16,876 bases of DNA, taken from the NCBI GenBank assembly GCA_934597345.1, contig CAKTRJ010000041.1, forward strand, positions 1 to 16,876. Reading direction: 5' to 3'. This document shows, piece by piece, positions 7,870 to 16,372 of the stretch. Both the position numbers and the translations under genes were made by a program. The DNA comes from an uncultured Oscillospiraceae bacterium. Lineage in GTDB: Bacteria > Bacillota > Clostridia > Oscillospirales > Oscillospiraceae. The notes beneath the pieces are model-generated. The model saw only the letters and a list, made by a program, of their open reading frames with translations, was not told the DNA's origin and searched no databases. Position 1 is the first letter of the stretch; each line of letters opens with the position of its first letter.

Positions 7870-7931
7870 GTGCATTCCTCCCAGAGAAGTTTGTATTCTT
7901 GCTTTGTTCCGTTATATCGGGTGAAGGAGAG

Positions 7932-7969
7932 GCCGCAGGCAGGCAGACAGACGTCTGCCTGCCTGCGGC
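7932..7969 (-). other. Strong intergenic hairpin between binding-protein and permease genes
   Basis: Perfect 17-bp inverted repeat GCCGCAGGCAGGCAGAC / GTCTGCCTGCCTGCGGC with a 4-nt loop, starting 18 nt after the binding-protein stop. On the minus strand it is followed by CTCTCCTTCACCC, not a U-run, so it does not look like a complete intrinsic terminator. By analogy with malE-malF spacers, a stem of this strength would protect the upstream mRNA from 3' exonucleases and give far more binding protein than permease. Confidence 0.7.
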
Positions 7970-7987
7970 GCAGAGGAAATGGAGGGG

Positions 7988-9304
7988 TCAGTTTTCAGAG
8001 TCGATCAGAGCCTGGAACTCATTGTGAGCTTCCTCCAGCAGCGGCTGGAAGTCGTTGCCCAGAATGGCGGCCTGGATGGGAACGCTGAGGATATCGCGGG
8101 CCTCGCCCACGTTGATGACGGTGGGACGGTCACCGGCCACGGCCACGCTGCGGGAGTCGATCATGGCCTGCAGCATGTCGGCGGGGAAGGAGGCCATGGC
8201 CTCGTCATTGGCCCAGATGGAGGAACGGCAGCCGGCGTTCTGAACCTCTTCGGTCATACGCAGGCCCATTTCCTTGGACTCAGCCCACTTGATGAACTCC
8301 AGGGCGGCTTCCTGCTTCTGGGAATAGACGGGGATGGACCATGCGCCGATGGTGGCATAGAAGGGGGTGGGGGTGCCGGACTCACCGGCGGGGATCACGG
8401 AGAAGCCGATCTGGTCGTCGGTGATGGCCAGGCTCTCGTCGCCGGTGATGTTGCCGAAGATGGCGTCGGAATCAATGAAGATGCCCAGCTTGCCCTGAGC
8501 GAACAGGGCGGCGCCCTCGGTCCAGGTCATGTTGGCGATTCCCGGAGGCGCGTACTTGTTCAGCATGTTGCCGTACCACTCGGTGGCGTTCTTGAAGGCG
8601 TCCGTGTTGGCCAGACTCTCGGTGGCGGTGTTGAAGCGGCCGCCGAAGGAGTACAGGATGCTGGAGAACTGGGTGATCAGCGCGTTGGACTTGCCGCGCA
8701 TGAAGAAGCCGTACATATCGTTGGCGGGATCATTCAGAGCGGCGGCCACCTGCTCCAGCTCATCCAGCGTGGTGGGAACAGAGAGACCCTTTGCCTCCAG
8801 CAGATCCTTGCGGTAGTACATGATCTGGCTCTCGGCTACGATGGGCACACCGTACAGCACGCCGTCATAGGTGCAGCTGTCCAGAGAAGCCTCGAAGTAG
8901 TCGCTCAGGTCGAAGTCGGCATCATCGCCAATGCGGGAGATGTCCGTCAGCCAGCCGTTCTGGCAGTACTGCTTCAGGTCGGTCAGGGGACGCAGGAAGA
9001 TGACGTCCAGGTTGTCGGACTTGCCGGCCAGCTCGATGGCAGCCTTGTTGGCATAGTCATCGTTGCCGAGGATCTCCATCTCGACCTTGATGCCGGTCTT
9101 CTCATAGAACTCGTCCAGAGCGGGATAGATGACCTTTTCCACGCAGGTCTGGTTGGCCGTCAGCACGCGGATGGTGGTGCCGGCGTAGGGTTTGCTGCTG
9201 TCTGCCGGCTGATCGTTGTTCTGCTGTGCGTCATTGCCGCCGCAGCCGAACAGGGTGAGAGCCATGACAAGGCTCAGCACAAGCGCCAAAATTCTCTTTT
9301 TCAT
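7988..9304 (-). CDS. CUT1-type sugar-binding lipoprotein of an ABC transporter
   Basis: A 438-aa extracellular solute-binding protein (SBP_bac_1 family). The N-terminus is a lipoprotein signal: MKKR, a hydrophobic core, then lipobox LFGC with the acylated Cys21, followed by a Gly/Asn/Gln-rich linker. The mature protein has the usual order: TTIRVLTANQ first strand, FYEKTGIKVEMEILGNDDY (about 88-106), LDVIFLRP, ITDDQIGFSVIPAG, YATIGAWSIPVYSQKQEAALEF and a helical C-terminus. This family binds oligosaccharides, polyols or sugar acids. Placed directly before its two permeases, it determines what the operon imports; the ligand cannot be read from the sequence. AAAAAGGAGG stands 5-6 nt before ATG 9304. 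The first gene of the transporter set, it is isolated from its neighbours by hairpins on both sides. Confidence 0.95.
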   Translation of the reverse strand: MKKRILALVLSLVMALTLFGCGGNDAQQNNDQPADSSKPYAGTTIRVLTANQTCVEKVIYPALDEFYEKTGIKVEMEILGNDDYANKAAIELAGKSDNLDVIFLRPLTDLKQYCQNGWLTDISRIGDDADFDLSDYFEASLDSCTYDGVLYGVPIVAESQIMYYRKDLLEAKGLSVPTTLDELEQVAAALNDPANDMYGFFMRGKSNALITQFSSILYSFGGRFNTATESLANTDAFKNATEWYGNMLNKYAPPGIANMTWTEGAALFAQGKLGIFIDSDAIFGNITGDESLAITDDQIGFSVIPAGESGTPTPFYATIGAWSIPVYSQKQEAALEFIKWAESKEMGLRMTEEVQNAGCRSSIWANDEAMASFPADMLQAMIDSRSVAVAGDRPTVINVGEARDILSVPIQAAILGNDFQPLLEEAHNEFQALIDSEN

Positions 9305-9334
9305 GGGGGCCTCCTTTTTGTTTTCGTTCCTTTC

Positions 9335-9364
9335 TTGATATCAATAATTCCCGTTATGCGGGAA
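9335..9364 (-). promoter_or_regulatory. Hairpin and palindrome upstream of the binding-protein gene
   Basis: The 77-nt gap between the aminotransferase stop and the binding-protein start holds a 6-bp stem (TTCCCG / CGGGAA, 5-nt loop, 9348-9364), followed on the minus strand by TTATT and a perfect 10-bp palindrome TTGATATCAA (9335-9344). The stem could slow polymerase or mark an mRNA processing site. The palindrome keeps the TTG...CAA ends of the GntR operator seen at 12987 but differs in the four central bases, so I do not call it the same site. No convincing promoter is visible here. Confidence 0.35.
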
Positions 9365-9381
9365 ACTATTGCCGTGTTGCC

Positions 9382-10701
9382 TTATCGGAGCGTGCGGAAG
9401 ATCTGATCCATCTTCTCCAGCGCCAGGGCCAGATCGGCCTCCGTGTGCTGGATGCCGAAGCCGCAGTGGCAGGGAGCGGGGCCGTTGCCGGGATCGACGA
9501 AGTACATGCCCATCTCCAACGCCTTGGTCACGAAGGCGCGGTTCTTGGCCGCGTCATACTGGGCGGTAAACTGACGCCAGTTGTAGTCGCATTCCGGATC
9601 CTCCACGCCGAAGAACATGCCGAACCGGGCGCCCAGACCGCGGCAGTGTCCCTTGATGCCGTGCTTCCGGAACAGGTCATTGATGCCGGTGTAAAGCATG
9701 TCGGCCTTGGCGTCGATGGTGTCATAGAAGCCGGGCTCCGCCACCATCCGGAAGCATTCCGTGGAAGCCAGCACCGACATCAGCGAGCCGGTATAGGTGC
9801 CGCTCATACCCACCTTGCCCACCGGGGCCAGAGCGTCCATGACCTTCTTTTTGCCGCACAGGGCTGCCAGGGGGAAGGTGCCGCCGATGGCCTTGGCAAA
9901 GGTGGCCAGATCCGGCGTCACGCCGAAATAGCCCTGGGCCGTGCCGGGCCGCATCCGCAGGCCGCAGATGACCTCGTCGAAGATCAGAACGATATTCTCA
10001 CGGTCACACAGGGCGCGGACCTTCTCCAGATACTCCTTGCGGGCGGCATAGCAGCCGCAGTTGTAGCTGACCGGCTCCATGATGATGCAGGCCACATTTC
10101 CGGCGTACTTTTCGCAGATGCGCTCCAGCGCGTCATAGTCGTTGAACTCCACGTTCTTTACGACGCTGCGGAAGCACTCCGGGAAACCGGCGGTGTCCGG
10201 CAGGGTGACGACCTCGCCGTCCGCCTCCTGTTGGGCTTTGGCGTTGTGGTTATACCAGATCAGCTCGTGCATGCCGTGGAAATGACCCTCCATGCGGATG
10301 CAGATATCCCGGCCGGTATAGCCGCGGGCCAGCCGGATGGCGGCCTGGGTGACCTCGGTGCCGGTGTTGCCCAGACGGATGCGCTCGGCGCAGGGGATGC
10401 GCTCCTGCATCAGCCTGGCCAGCGTCAGATGATCCTCCGTCTCAAAATTCATCAGGTTGCCCCGCTCCAGCGCCTTCTGCGCCGCCGCCATCAGCCGGGG
10501 ATGGCGATAGCCAAAGAGGGCCGCACCGGCGGATGTATGGAAATCCAGATATTCCTTGCCATCCGCGTCGTACAGATGGCATCCATCCACGTGGTCAAGA
10601 TACAGCGGTGCGCCCAGGCAGCTGTGCAGACGGTTTGCCGCGTGAACGCCGCCGACGTAATATGCTTTTGCCTGTTCAAACAGCTCGGAATTTTTGGACA
10701 T
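9382..10701 (-). CDS. Class III PLP aminotransferase (glutamate-1-semialdehyde aminomutase-like)
   Basis: A 439-aa fold-type I, class III pyridoxal-phosphate enzyme. Landmarks: DADGKEYLDFHTSAGAALFG (45-64), GNTGTEVTQAAIRLAR (111-126, phosphate-binding region), GHFHGMHE (139-146), IMEPVSYNCG (207-216), FDEVICGLR with Asp242 that pairs with the PLP pyridine nitrogen, and FAKAIGGTFPL with Lys270 as the Schiff-base lysine. The SGT-like loop, HFHG and DEVICGLR pattern is closest to GSAM-like enzymes, many of which are beta- or omega-amino-acid aminotransferases rather than haem-pathway GSAM; the absence of any tetrapyrrole gene nearby agrees. AAGGAGG lies 7 nt before ATG 10701. It stands between an M81 hydrolase and the transporter genes, so it probably acts on an imported or released amine-containing compound. 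The substrate is unknown. Confidence 0.9.
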   Translation of the reverse strand: MSKNSELFEQAKAYYVGGVHAANRLHSCLGAPLYLDHVDGCHLYDADGKEYLDFHTSAGAALFGYRHPRLMAAAQKALERGNLMNFETEDHLTLARLMQERIPCAERIRLGNTGTEVTQAAIRLARGYTGRDICIRMEGHFHGMHELIWYNHNAKAQQEADGEVVTLPDTAGFPECFRSVVKNVEFNDYDALERICEKYAGNVACIIMEPVSYNCGCYAARKEYLEKVRALCDRENIVLIFDEVICGLRMRPGTAQGYFGVTPDLATFAKAIGGTFPLAALCGKKKVMDALAPVGKVGMSGTYTGSLMSVLASTECFRMVAEPGFYDTIDAKADMLYTGINDLFRKHGIKGHCRGLGARFGMFFGVEDPECDYNWRQFTAQYDAAKNRAFVTKALEMGMYFVDPGNGPAPCHCGFGIQHTEADLALALEKMDQIFRTLR

Positions 10702-10764
10702 TTCGCTTCCTCCTTGGCAGATACGGTAAAAAAATACATAATATATACAAATTTTCGGCAGTTT

Positions 10765-12294
10765 TTACGCGCTCGCCCGTTCCGGAGGAACGGTGCCGTC
10801 AAGCGCGTCGATGATGTGAAGCTCATGGATATCATCCAGCGGGTAAATGGGGCGGCCGCAGCGGCGGAAGGGAAGATCCTTCATGCTTCTGGCGGAGAAG
10901 CCCGGTGTATCCACATAGATCCAGGAGCCGTAAACCCCGGCGTAGGTGGACATGAAGGAGTGGGTGGCCCGCATGGAGATGATGTCCATCTTTGTGGGAT
11001 CCAGCCCCATGGTCAGCAGCATGTTCCGGTCATGGGAGATGCAGACGCGGCGGCACAGGATGATGTACACATTGCCGCTTTTCAGCAGCGCCCGCATGCC
11101 GGGGTTGCTGATGAAGCCCTTCTGCGCCGGGCCGAGATGGGCGAAGGGCTCGGGATTCAGCTTCAGCACAGTGGCCTTTACCGGGATGCGCTGGTTGAAC
11201 TCGCCGGGCTTGCCGAAGCCGCCGATGTGGAACAGACCCTCACCGCCGACGCCGATCTTTTCCGCCAGATCCGTGCTCTCCTGATCGGCCACCACCACAA
11301 CGGAGGTCTCCGGCAGATCAGCCTTCAGCAGGGCCTCCAGCACCACGGAGCCGTCGCCGGTGCCGCCTGCGTTGGGAACATCGCCGTAATCCACCAGAAT
11401 GACCGGCTTGGCCATGTGACGGATCTTTTCCAGCGCCTGGTCGATCTTCGGCATGGGCGGATAGAACTCCTCCCGGTGCTCCCAGAGATAGGTCAGGATC
11501 CCGTCCACCTTTTCGGTAAGGGCCTGCCGGTGATCCTCACCTCTGGCAAAGATGCAGACGCTGCAGCCCAGTTGGGGAGAATCCAGCCAGGGCTGGGCCA
11601 TGAAGATGGAACCGGAACAGACACCCTCGCTGTGCAGCAGCTGCTGGAACATCTCCATGGCAGGCACCATGGGACTGTCGATGGTGTTGGAATTCTCGCA
11701 GGACATGATCATGGGGATGCGGTGGCAGATCCTGTATACGCCTTCGCCGGAGCGCAGCAGCTCCAGCAGGGCATTGCAGGCCCGGACGCCGGTCTCGAAG
11801 TGATCCACATGGGGATAGGTGAAGTAGCCGGAAGCGCCGTCCAGCCCCTGCACCATCTGTGTGGTGACCAGGGCGTGGAAGTCGAACGAGGCGCAGACGG
11901 GAACATCATCACCGACGATCTGCCGTACCTGAGAGATGATGTAGCCCTCGCAGTCGTCGATGCTTTCGCTCTGCATGGCGCCGTGCAGCACCAGCAGCAC
12001 GCCGTCCACCTTTCCCGCGGCCTCCAGACTGCGGAAGAGCCGCTGGCTGAGATAGGTGAACTCCGTTCCCTTTACCGGGCCGGAGGTGCAGGCCTGAGCG
12101 TAGAAGCCGGGGACGATCTCCACATCCGCCTGCTTTTCCAGCGTGTTGAACACGCCGCCCATCTCAAGGGAGGTGCCCTTCATCTGGCTGAGCGTTTCGC
12201 CCTCCAGCGTGCAGGTAAAGGTCTCGCGGGTGGAGAATACCGGATTGAAGGAGTTGGCTTCCATCAAAAGCCCGCCAATAAAAATTCGATACAT
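10765..12294 (-). CDS. M81-family (MlrC-like) zinc metallohydrolase
   Basis: A 509-aa protein of the MlrC family (peptidase family M81), named after the enzyme that finishes microcystin breakdown by cleaving a linear peptide. The N-terminal GGLLMEANSFNP (7-18) is the family start. LHGAM (103-107), CASFDFHA with Asp138 and His140, and YPHVDHFETG with His162 give a candidate zinc site; the His140-His162 spacing of 22 equals that of MlrC His169/His191 as I recall it. DYGDVPNAGGTGDGS is the family's Asp/Gly-rich loop. Most members are not microcystin enzymes; they occur in amino-acid or amide catabolic operons with ABC transporters. Here it follows the regulator by 23 nt (AAAGG Shine-Dalgarno) and precedes an aminotransferase, so hydrolysis of an amide-linked substrate is a reasonable guess. 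No signal peptide, so it acts inside the cell. Confidence 0.88.
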   Translation of the reverse strand: MYRIFIGGLLMEANSFNPVFSTRETFTCTLEGETLSQMKGTSLEMGGVFNTLEKQADVEIVPGFYAQACTSGPVKGTEFTYLSQRLFRSLEAAGKVDGVLLVLHGAMQSESIDDCEGYIISQVRQIVGDDVPVCASFDFHALVTTQMVQGLDGASGYFTYPHVDHFETGVRACNALLELLRSGEGVYRICHRIPMIMSCENSNTIDSPMVPAMEMFQQLLHSEGVCSGSIFMAQPWLDSPQLGCSVCIFARGEDHRQALTEKVDGILTYLWEHREEFYPPMPKIDQALEKIRHMAKPVILVDYGDVPNAGGTGDGSVVLEALLKADLPETSVVVVADQESTDLAEKIGVGGEGLFHIGGFGKPGEFNQRIPVKATVLKLNPEPFAHLGPAQKGFISNPGMRALLKSGNVYIILCRRVCISHDRNMLLTMGLDPTKMDIISMRATHSFMSTYAGVYGSWIYVDTPGFSARSMKDLPFRRCGRPIYPLDDIHELHIIDALDGTVPPERASA

Positions 12295-12317
12295 GTGGTA
12301 TGCCTTTCTTTATAGGG

Positions 12318-12953
12318 TTATTGCAGGGTGCGTTTTCTGGCCTGTTCGATATGGAACCGCATTTTTTCCACGGCGGAGGCGGTGTTGTGGTGCTTCATCT
12401 CCCGCAGGATATCCAGATGCTCCTCCAGAGACTGAACGGCGCCGGCCAGACGCTCGCCGCTGACGCAGTTATTGCCGAGATCATCAAAAAGTGCCACCTG
12501 AAACAGATTGTAGGCGTAGAGGTTTTTCATGATCTTGATCAGCTGCTGATTGTCGATATAGCTGATCAGCGTCTCATGAAAATAGCCGTCCTCGTTCAGC
12601 AGGGCCACATAATTGGTTTTGTCGATATGCTCGATGCGTTCGATCATCTCGTTGATCTTTGACGCGGGGATGCGATAGCTGGCCAGCTCCAGCACCTTGG
12701 GCTCCAGCAGCAGGCGGATGTCAAAGCCGTCCGCGATATCCTTGACGGAGAGGTCGCGGACAAAAATGCCGCGGTAGGGGTATACTTCGACGAGACCCTC
12801 TTCACTCAAAGCGTTGATCGCCTCGCGGAAGGGCGTCCGGCTGGTGCGCAGCTCCTCGATGATCTGCTTTTCGTCCAGAGGTTGCCCCGGTGCATATTTT
12901 CCGCTGGTGATACGTTCCTTGATCGTGTTGTAGATCTTATCTCTCAATACCAT
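12318..12953 (-). CDS. GntR-family transcriptional regulator, FCD (FadR) subfamily
   Basis: A 211-aa regulator. An N-terminal winged helix (about 3-68) carries the GntR pattern RDKIYNTIKERITSGKYAPG, then RTSRTPFREAINALSEEGLV as recognition helix and YPYRGIFV wing. The C-terminal FCD helical domain (about 75-205) shows the metal/organic-acid site: Asp122 and His126 in DGYFHETL, His179 in EEHLDIL and His201 in RFHIEQARKR, with the 22-residue spacing typical of the last two. FCD regulators usually repress and are released by a small organic acid, which fits a sugar-acid operon. It is the first gene, so it controls itself; two TTGTATACAA-type sites in its leader are the expected operators. AAAGGAG stands 7 nt before ATG 12953. 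Confidence 0.95.
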   Translation of the reverse strand: MVLRDKIYNTIKERITSGKYAPGQPLDEKQIIEELRTSRTPFREAINALSEEGLVEVYPYRGIFVRDLSVKDIADGFDIRLLLEPKVLELASYRIPASKINEMIERIEHIDKTNYVALLNEDGYFHETLISYIDNQQLIKIMKNLYAYNLFQVALFDDLGNNCVSGERLAGAVQSLEEHLDILREMKHHNTASAVEKMRFHIEQARKRTLQ

Positions 12954-12986
12954 GGGCGCTCTCCTTTGATTTTAGTTGTATATCAT

Positions 12987-12996
12987 TTGTATACAA
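12987..12996 (-). promoter_or_regulatory. GntR operator O2
   Basis: Perfect 10-bp palindrome TTGTATACAA, matching the FadR-subfamily pattern TnGTA-TACnA. It is 33 nt upstream of the regulator's start codon. A degenerate copy TTGTATATCA (8 of 10 bases) begins 11 nt away at 12976. Centre-to-centre distance to O1 is 62 bp, about six helical turns, so dimers on both sites would face the same side of the DNA. Confidence 0.7.
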
Positions 12997-13004
12997 GCTG
13001 AAAT

Positions 13005-13035
13005 AAAAAAATGGGCGTCGCTGAAAAACTGACGC
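13005..13035 (-). other. Terminator-like hairpin in the operon leader
   Basis: On the minus strand, GCGTC and GACGC (13031-13035 and 13015-13019) can pair as a 5-bp stem with an 11-nt loop, followed after CCA by seven T residues (13011-13005). It lies in the untranslated leader between the two operators. The stem is short for an efficient intrinsic terminator. It may be a weak attenuator or pausing site, or have no function. Confidence 0.3.
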
Positions 13036-13048
13036 AAAAAAACACATG

Positions 13049-13058
13049 CTGTATACAA
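13049..13058 (-). promoter_or_regulatory. GntR operator O1
   Basis: Plus-strand CTGTATACAA, 9 of 10 bases identical to O2, with a perfect TGTATACA core. It begins 13 nt after the -10 box, within the first transcribed bases, where bound repressor would block initiation or promoter escape. Confidence 0.7.
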
Positions 13059-13070
13059 TTCCTGTTTATT

Positions 13071-13099
13071 AACATAGCAAAGTCACAAGGCAATGTCAA
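13071..13099 (-). promoter_or_regulatory. Sigma-A promoter of the GntR-led operon
   Basis: On the minus strand: -35 TTGACA (13094-13099, perfect consensus), a 17-bp spacer, and -10 TATGTT (13071-13076, 4 of 6). The predicted transcript start is about 13064, giving a leader of about 110 nt before the regulator's ATG. The position just downstream of the HIT-gene terminator and upstream of the operators supports it. Confidence 0.75.
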
Positions 13100-13110
13100 T
13101 GGCCTTGTGA
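13083..13110. promoter_or_regulatory. Inverted repeat enclosing the -35 box
   Basis: Perfect 9-bp arms TCACAAGGC / GCCTTGTGA separated by 10 nt; the TTGACA box lies wholly in the 10-nt centre. On the plus strand the second arm is followed by TTTTTT (13111-13116), so the element could also act as an intrinsic terminator against plus-strand transcription. Its overlap with the -35 makes a second repressor site equally possible. Confidence 0.5.
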
Positions 13111-13115
13111 TTTTT

Positions 13116-13129
13116 TGTCATATATGACA
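13116..13129. promoter_or_regulatory. 14-bp perfect palindrome upstream of the promoter
   Basis: TGTCATATATGACA is an exact 14-bp palindrome centred about 58 bp upstream of the predicted transcript start. The TGTCA-N4-TGACA form has the geometry of a Crp/Fnr-family site, and the position suits an activator. The protein that binds is not identifiable from this window. Confidence 0.45.
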
Positions 13130-13175
13130 GCGGCGTTTGGAATTTTTTACAATGGGCGGAGAAGGGCCGCAGGGC

Positions 13176-13219
13176 AAAAAAGCAGCGCCGCCGCAGCATA
13201 AATTGCGGCGGCGCTGCTT
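13176..13219 (-). terminator. Intrinsic terminator of the alaS-HIT transcript
   Basis: A 16-bp perfect stem AAGCAGCGCCGCCGCA / TGCGGCGGCGCTGCTT (13180-13195 with 13204-13219, 8-nt loop), followed on the minus strand by TTTTTT. It starts 25 nt after the HIT-gene stop and separates that gene from the GntR-led operon. Confidence 0.92.
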
Positions 13220-13244
13220 GAAGCGCAGAACGGTATGGCTGATT

Positions 13245-13586
13245 TTAGCCCGGAGGCCAGGTCATGTCGCGGCCACTGAGCACATGGAAGTGCAGGTGCT
13301 TCACGGTCTGACCGGCCTGATCGCCGCAGTTGTTGACGATGCGGTAGCTGTCGCAGCCCAGCTCCTTGCAGAGCTTGGCAATGACGGTGAAGCAGTGGGC
13401 CACCACGGCCTCGTTGCTCTCGTCGATCTTGGCGGCGCAGCAGATGTGCTCCTTGGGTACCACCAGAAAGTGGGTGGGGGCCTGGGGCTCGATGTCGTAG
13501 AAGGCGTAGCACAGCTCGTCCTCATAAAGCTTGCTGCTGGGGACCTCGCCGTCGATGATGGCGCAGAACAGGCAATCGTTCTTCAT
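13245..13586 (-). CDS. HIT-family (HinT-like) nucleotide hydrolase
   Basis: A 113-aa histidine-triad protein of the Hint branch, which hydrolyses purine nucleotide phosphoramidates such as AMP-lysine adducts. It carries the triad motif HLHFHV with His97, His99 and His101, the nucleotide-contact segment APTHFLVVPKEHI (36-48), and the N-terminal CLFC (5-8), which with His47 and His97 may bind zinc as in some family members. The C-terminal GRDMTWPPG is typical of Hint proteins. AAAGGAG stands 8 nt before ATG 13586. It follows alaS by 71 nt with a GC hairpin between, so it is probably co-transcribed; a link with aminoacyl-AMP clean-up is attractive, because Hint enzymes are reported to hydrolyse aminoacyl-adenylates formed by tRNA synthetases. 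Confidence 0.95.
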   Translation of the reverse strand: MKNDCLFCAIIDGEVPSSKLYEDELCYAFYDIEPQAPTHFLVVPKEHICCAAKIDESNEAVVAHCFTVIAKLCKELGCDSYRIVNNCGDQAGQTVKHLHFHVLSGRDMTWPPG

Positions 13587-13618
13587 AGGTTCGTCTCCTT
13601 TCGCTGTATGGTTTCAAT

Positions 13619-13646
13619 GTGTGCCCGCCCGGCAGGGCGGGCACAC
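13619..13646 (-). other. GC-rich hairpin between alaS and HIT gene
   Basis: Perfect 12-bp inverted repeat GTGTGCCCGCCC / GGGCGGGCACAC with a 4-nt loop, starting 11 nt after the alaS stop. On the minus strand it is followed by ATTGAAACC, with no U-tract. It is therefore either a partial terminator or an RNA-stability element rather than a complete intrinsic terminator. Confidence 0.6.
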
Positions 13647-13657
13647 GGTTTACACAT

Positions 13658-16336
<2,679 letters not shown>

Positions 16337-16372
16337 AGTGTTTCGCTCCTTTTATGATAAATTTTTTGTTTG

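Noticed and set aside
9335..9344. TTGATATCAA as a third GntR operator
   Set aside because: The four central bases differ from TTGTATACAA, leaving only the outer TTG/CAA in common.
9382..10701. hemL (haem biosynthesis GSAM)
   Set aside because: No tetrapyrrole genes nearby, and the gene is embedded in a catabolic operon. GSAM-like class III aminotransferases often have other substrates.
11735..11744. TGTATAC match to the GntR operator
   Set aside because: It is inside the M81 coding sequence, matches only 7 of 10 bases, and is explained by codons.
10765..12294. Microcystin degradation function for the MlrC-like gene
   Set aside because: No mlrA, mlrB or mlrD neighbours, and the family is broad. 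The name reflects family only.
9445..12315. 956-codon open frame on the plus strand antisense to the aminotransferase and M81 genes
   Set aside because: It mirrors two well-recognised minus-strand genes, has no family-like sequence and arises because high GC and codon choice make antisense stops rare. Similar long antisense frames occur opposite most genes here.
16337..16372. T-box or own promoter for alaS
   Set aside because: The gap is only 36 nt and is filled by the Shine-Dalgarno and AT-rich spacer. A TATCAT box is present but too close to the start codon to serve.
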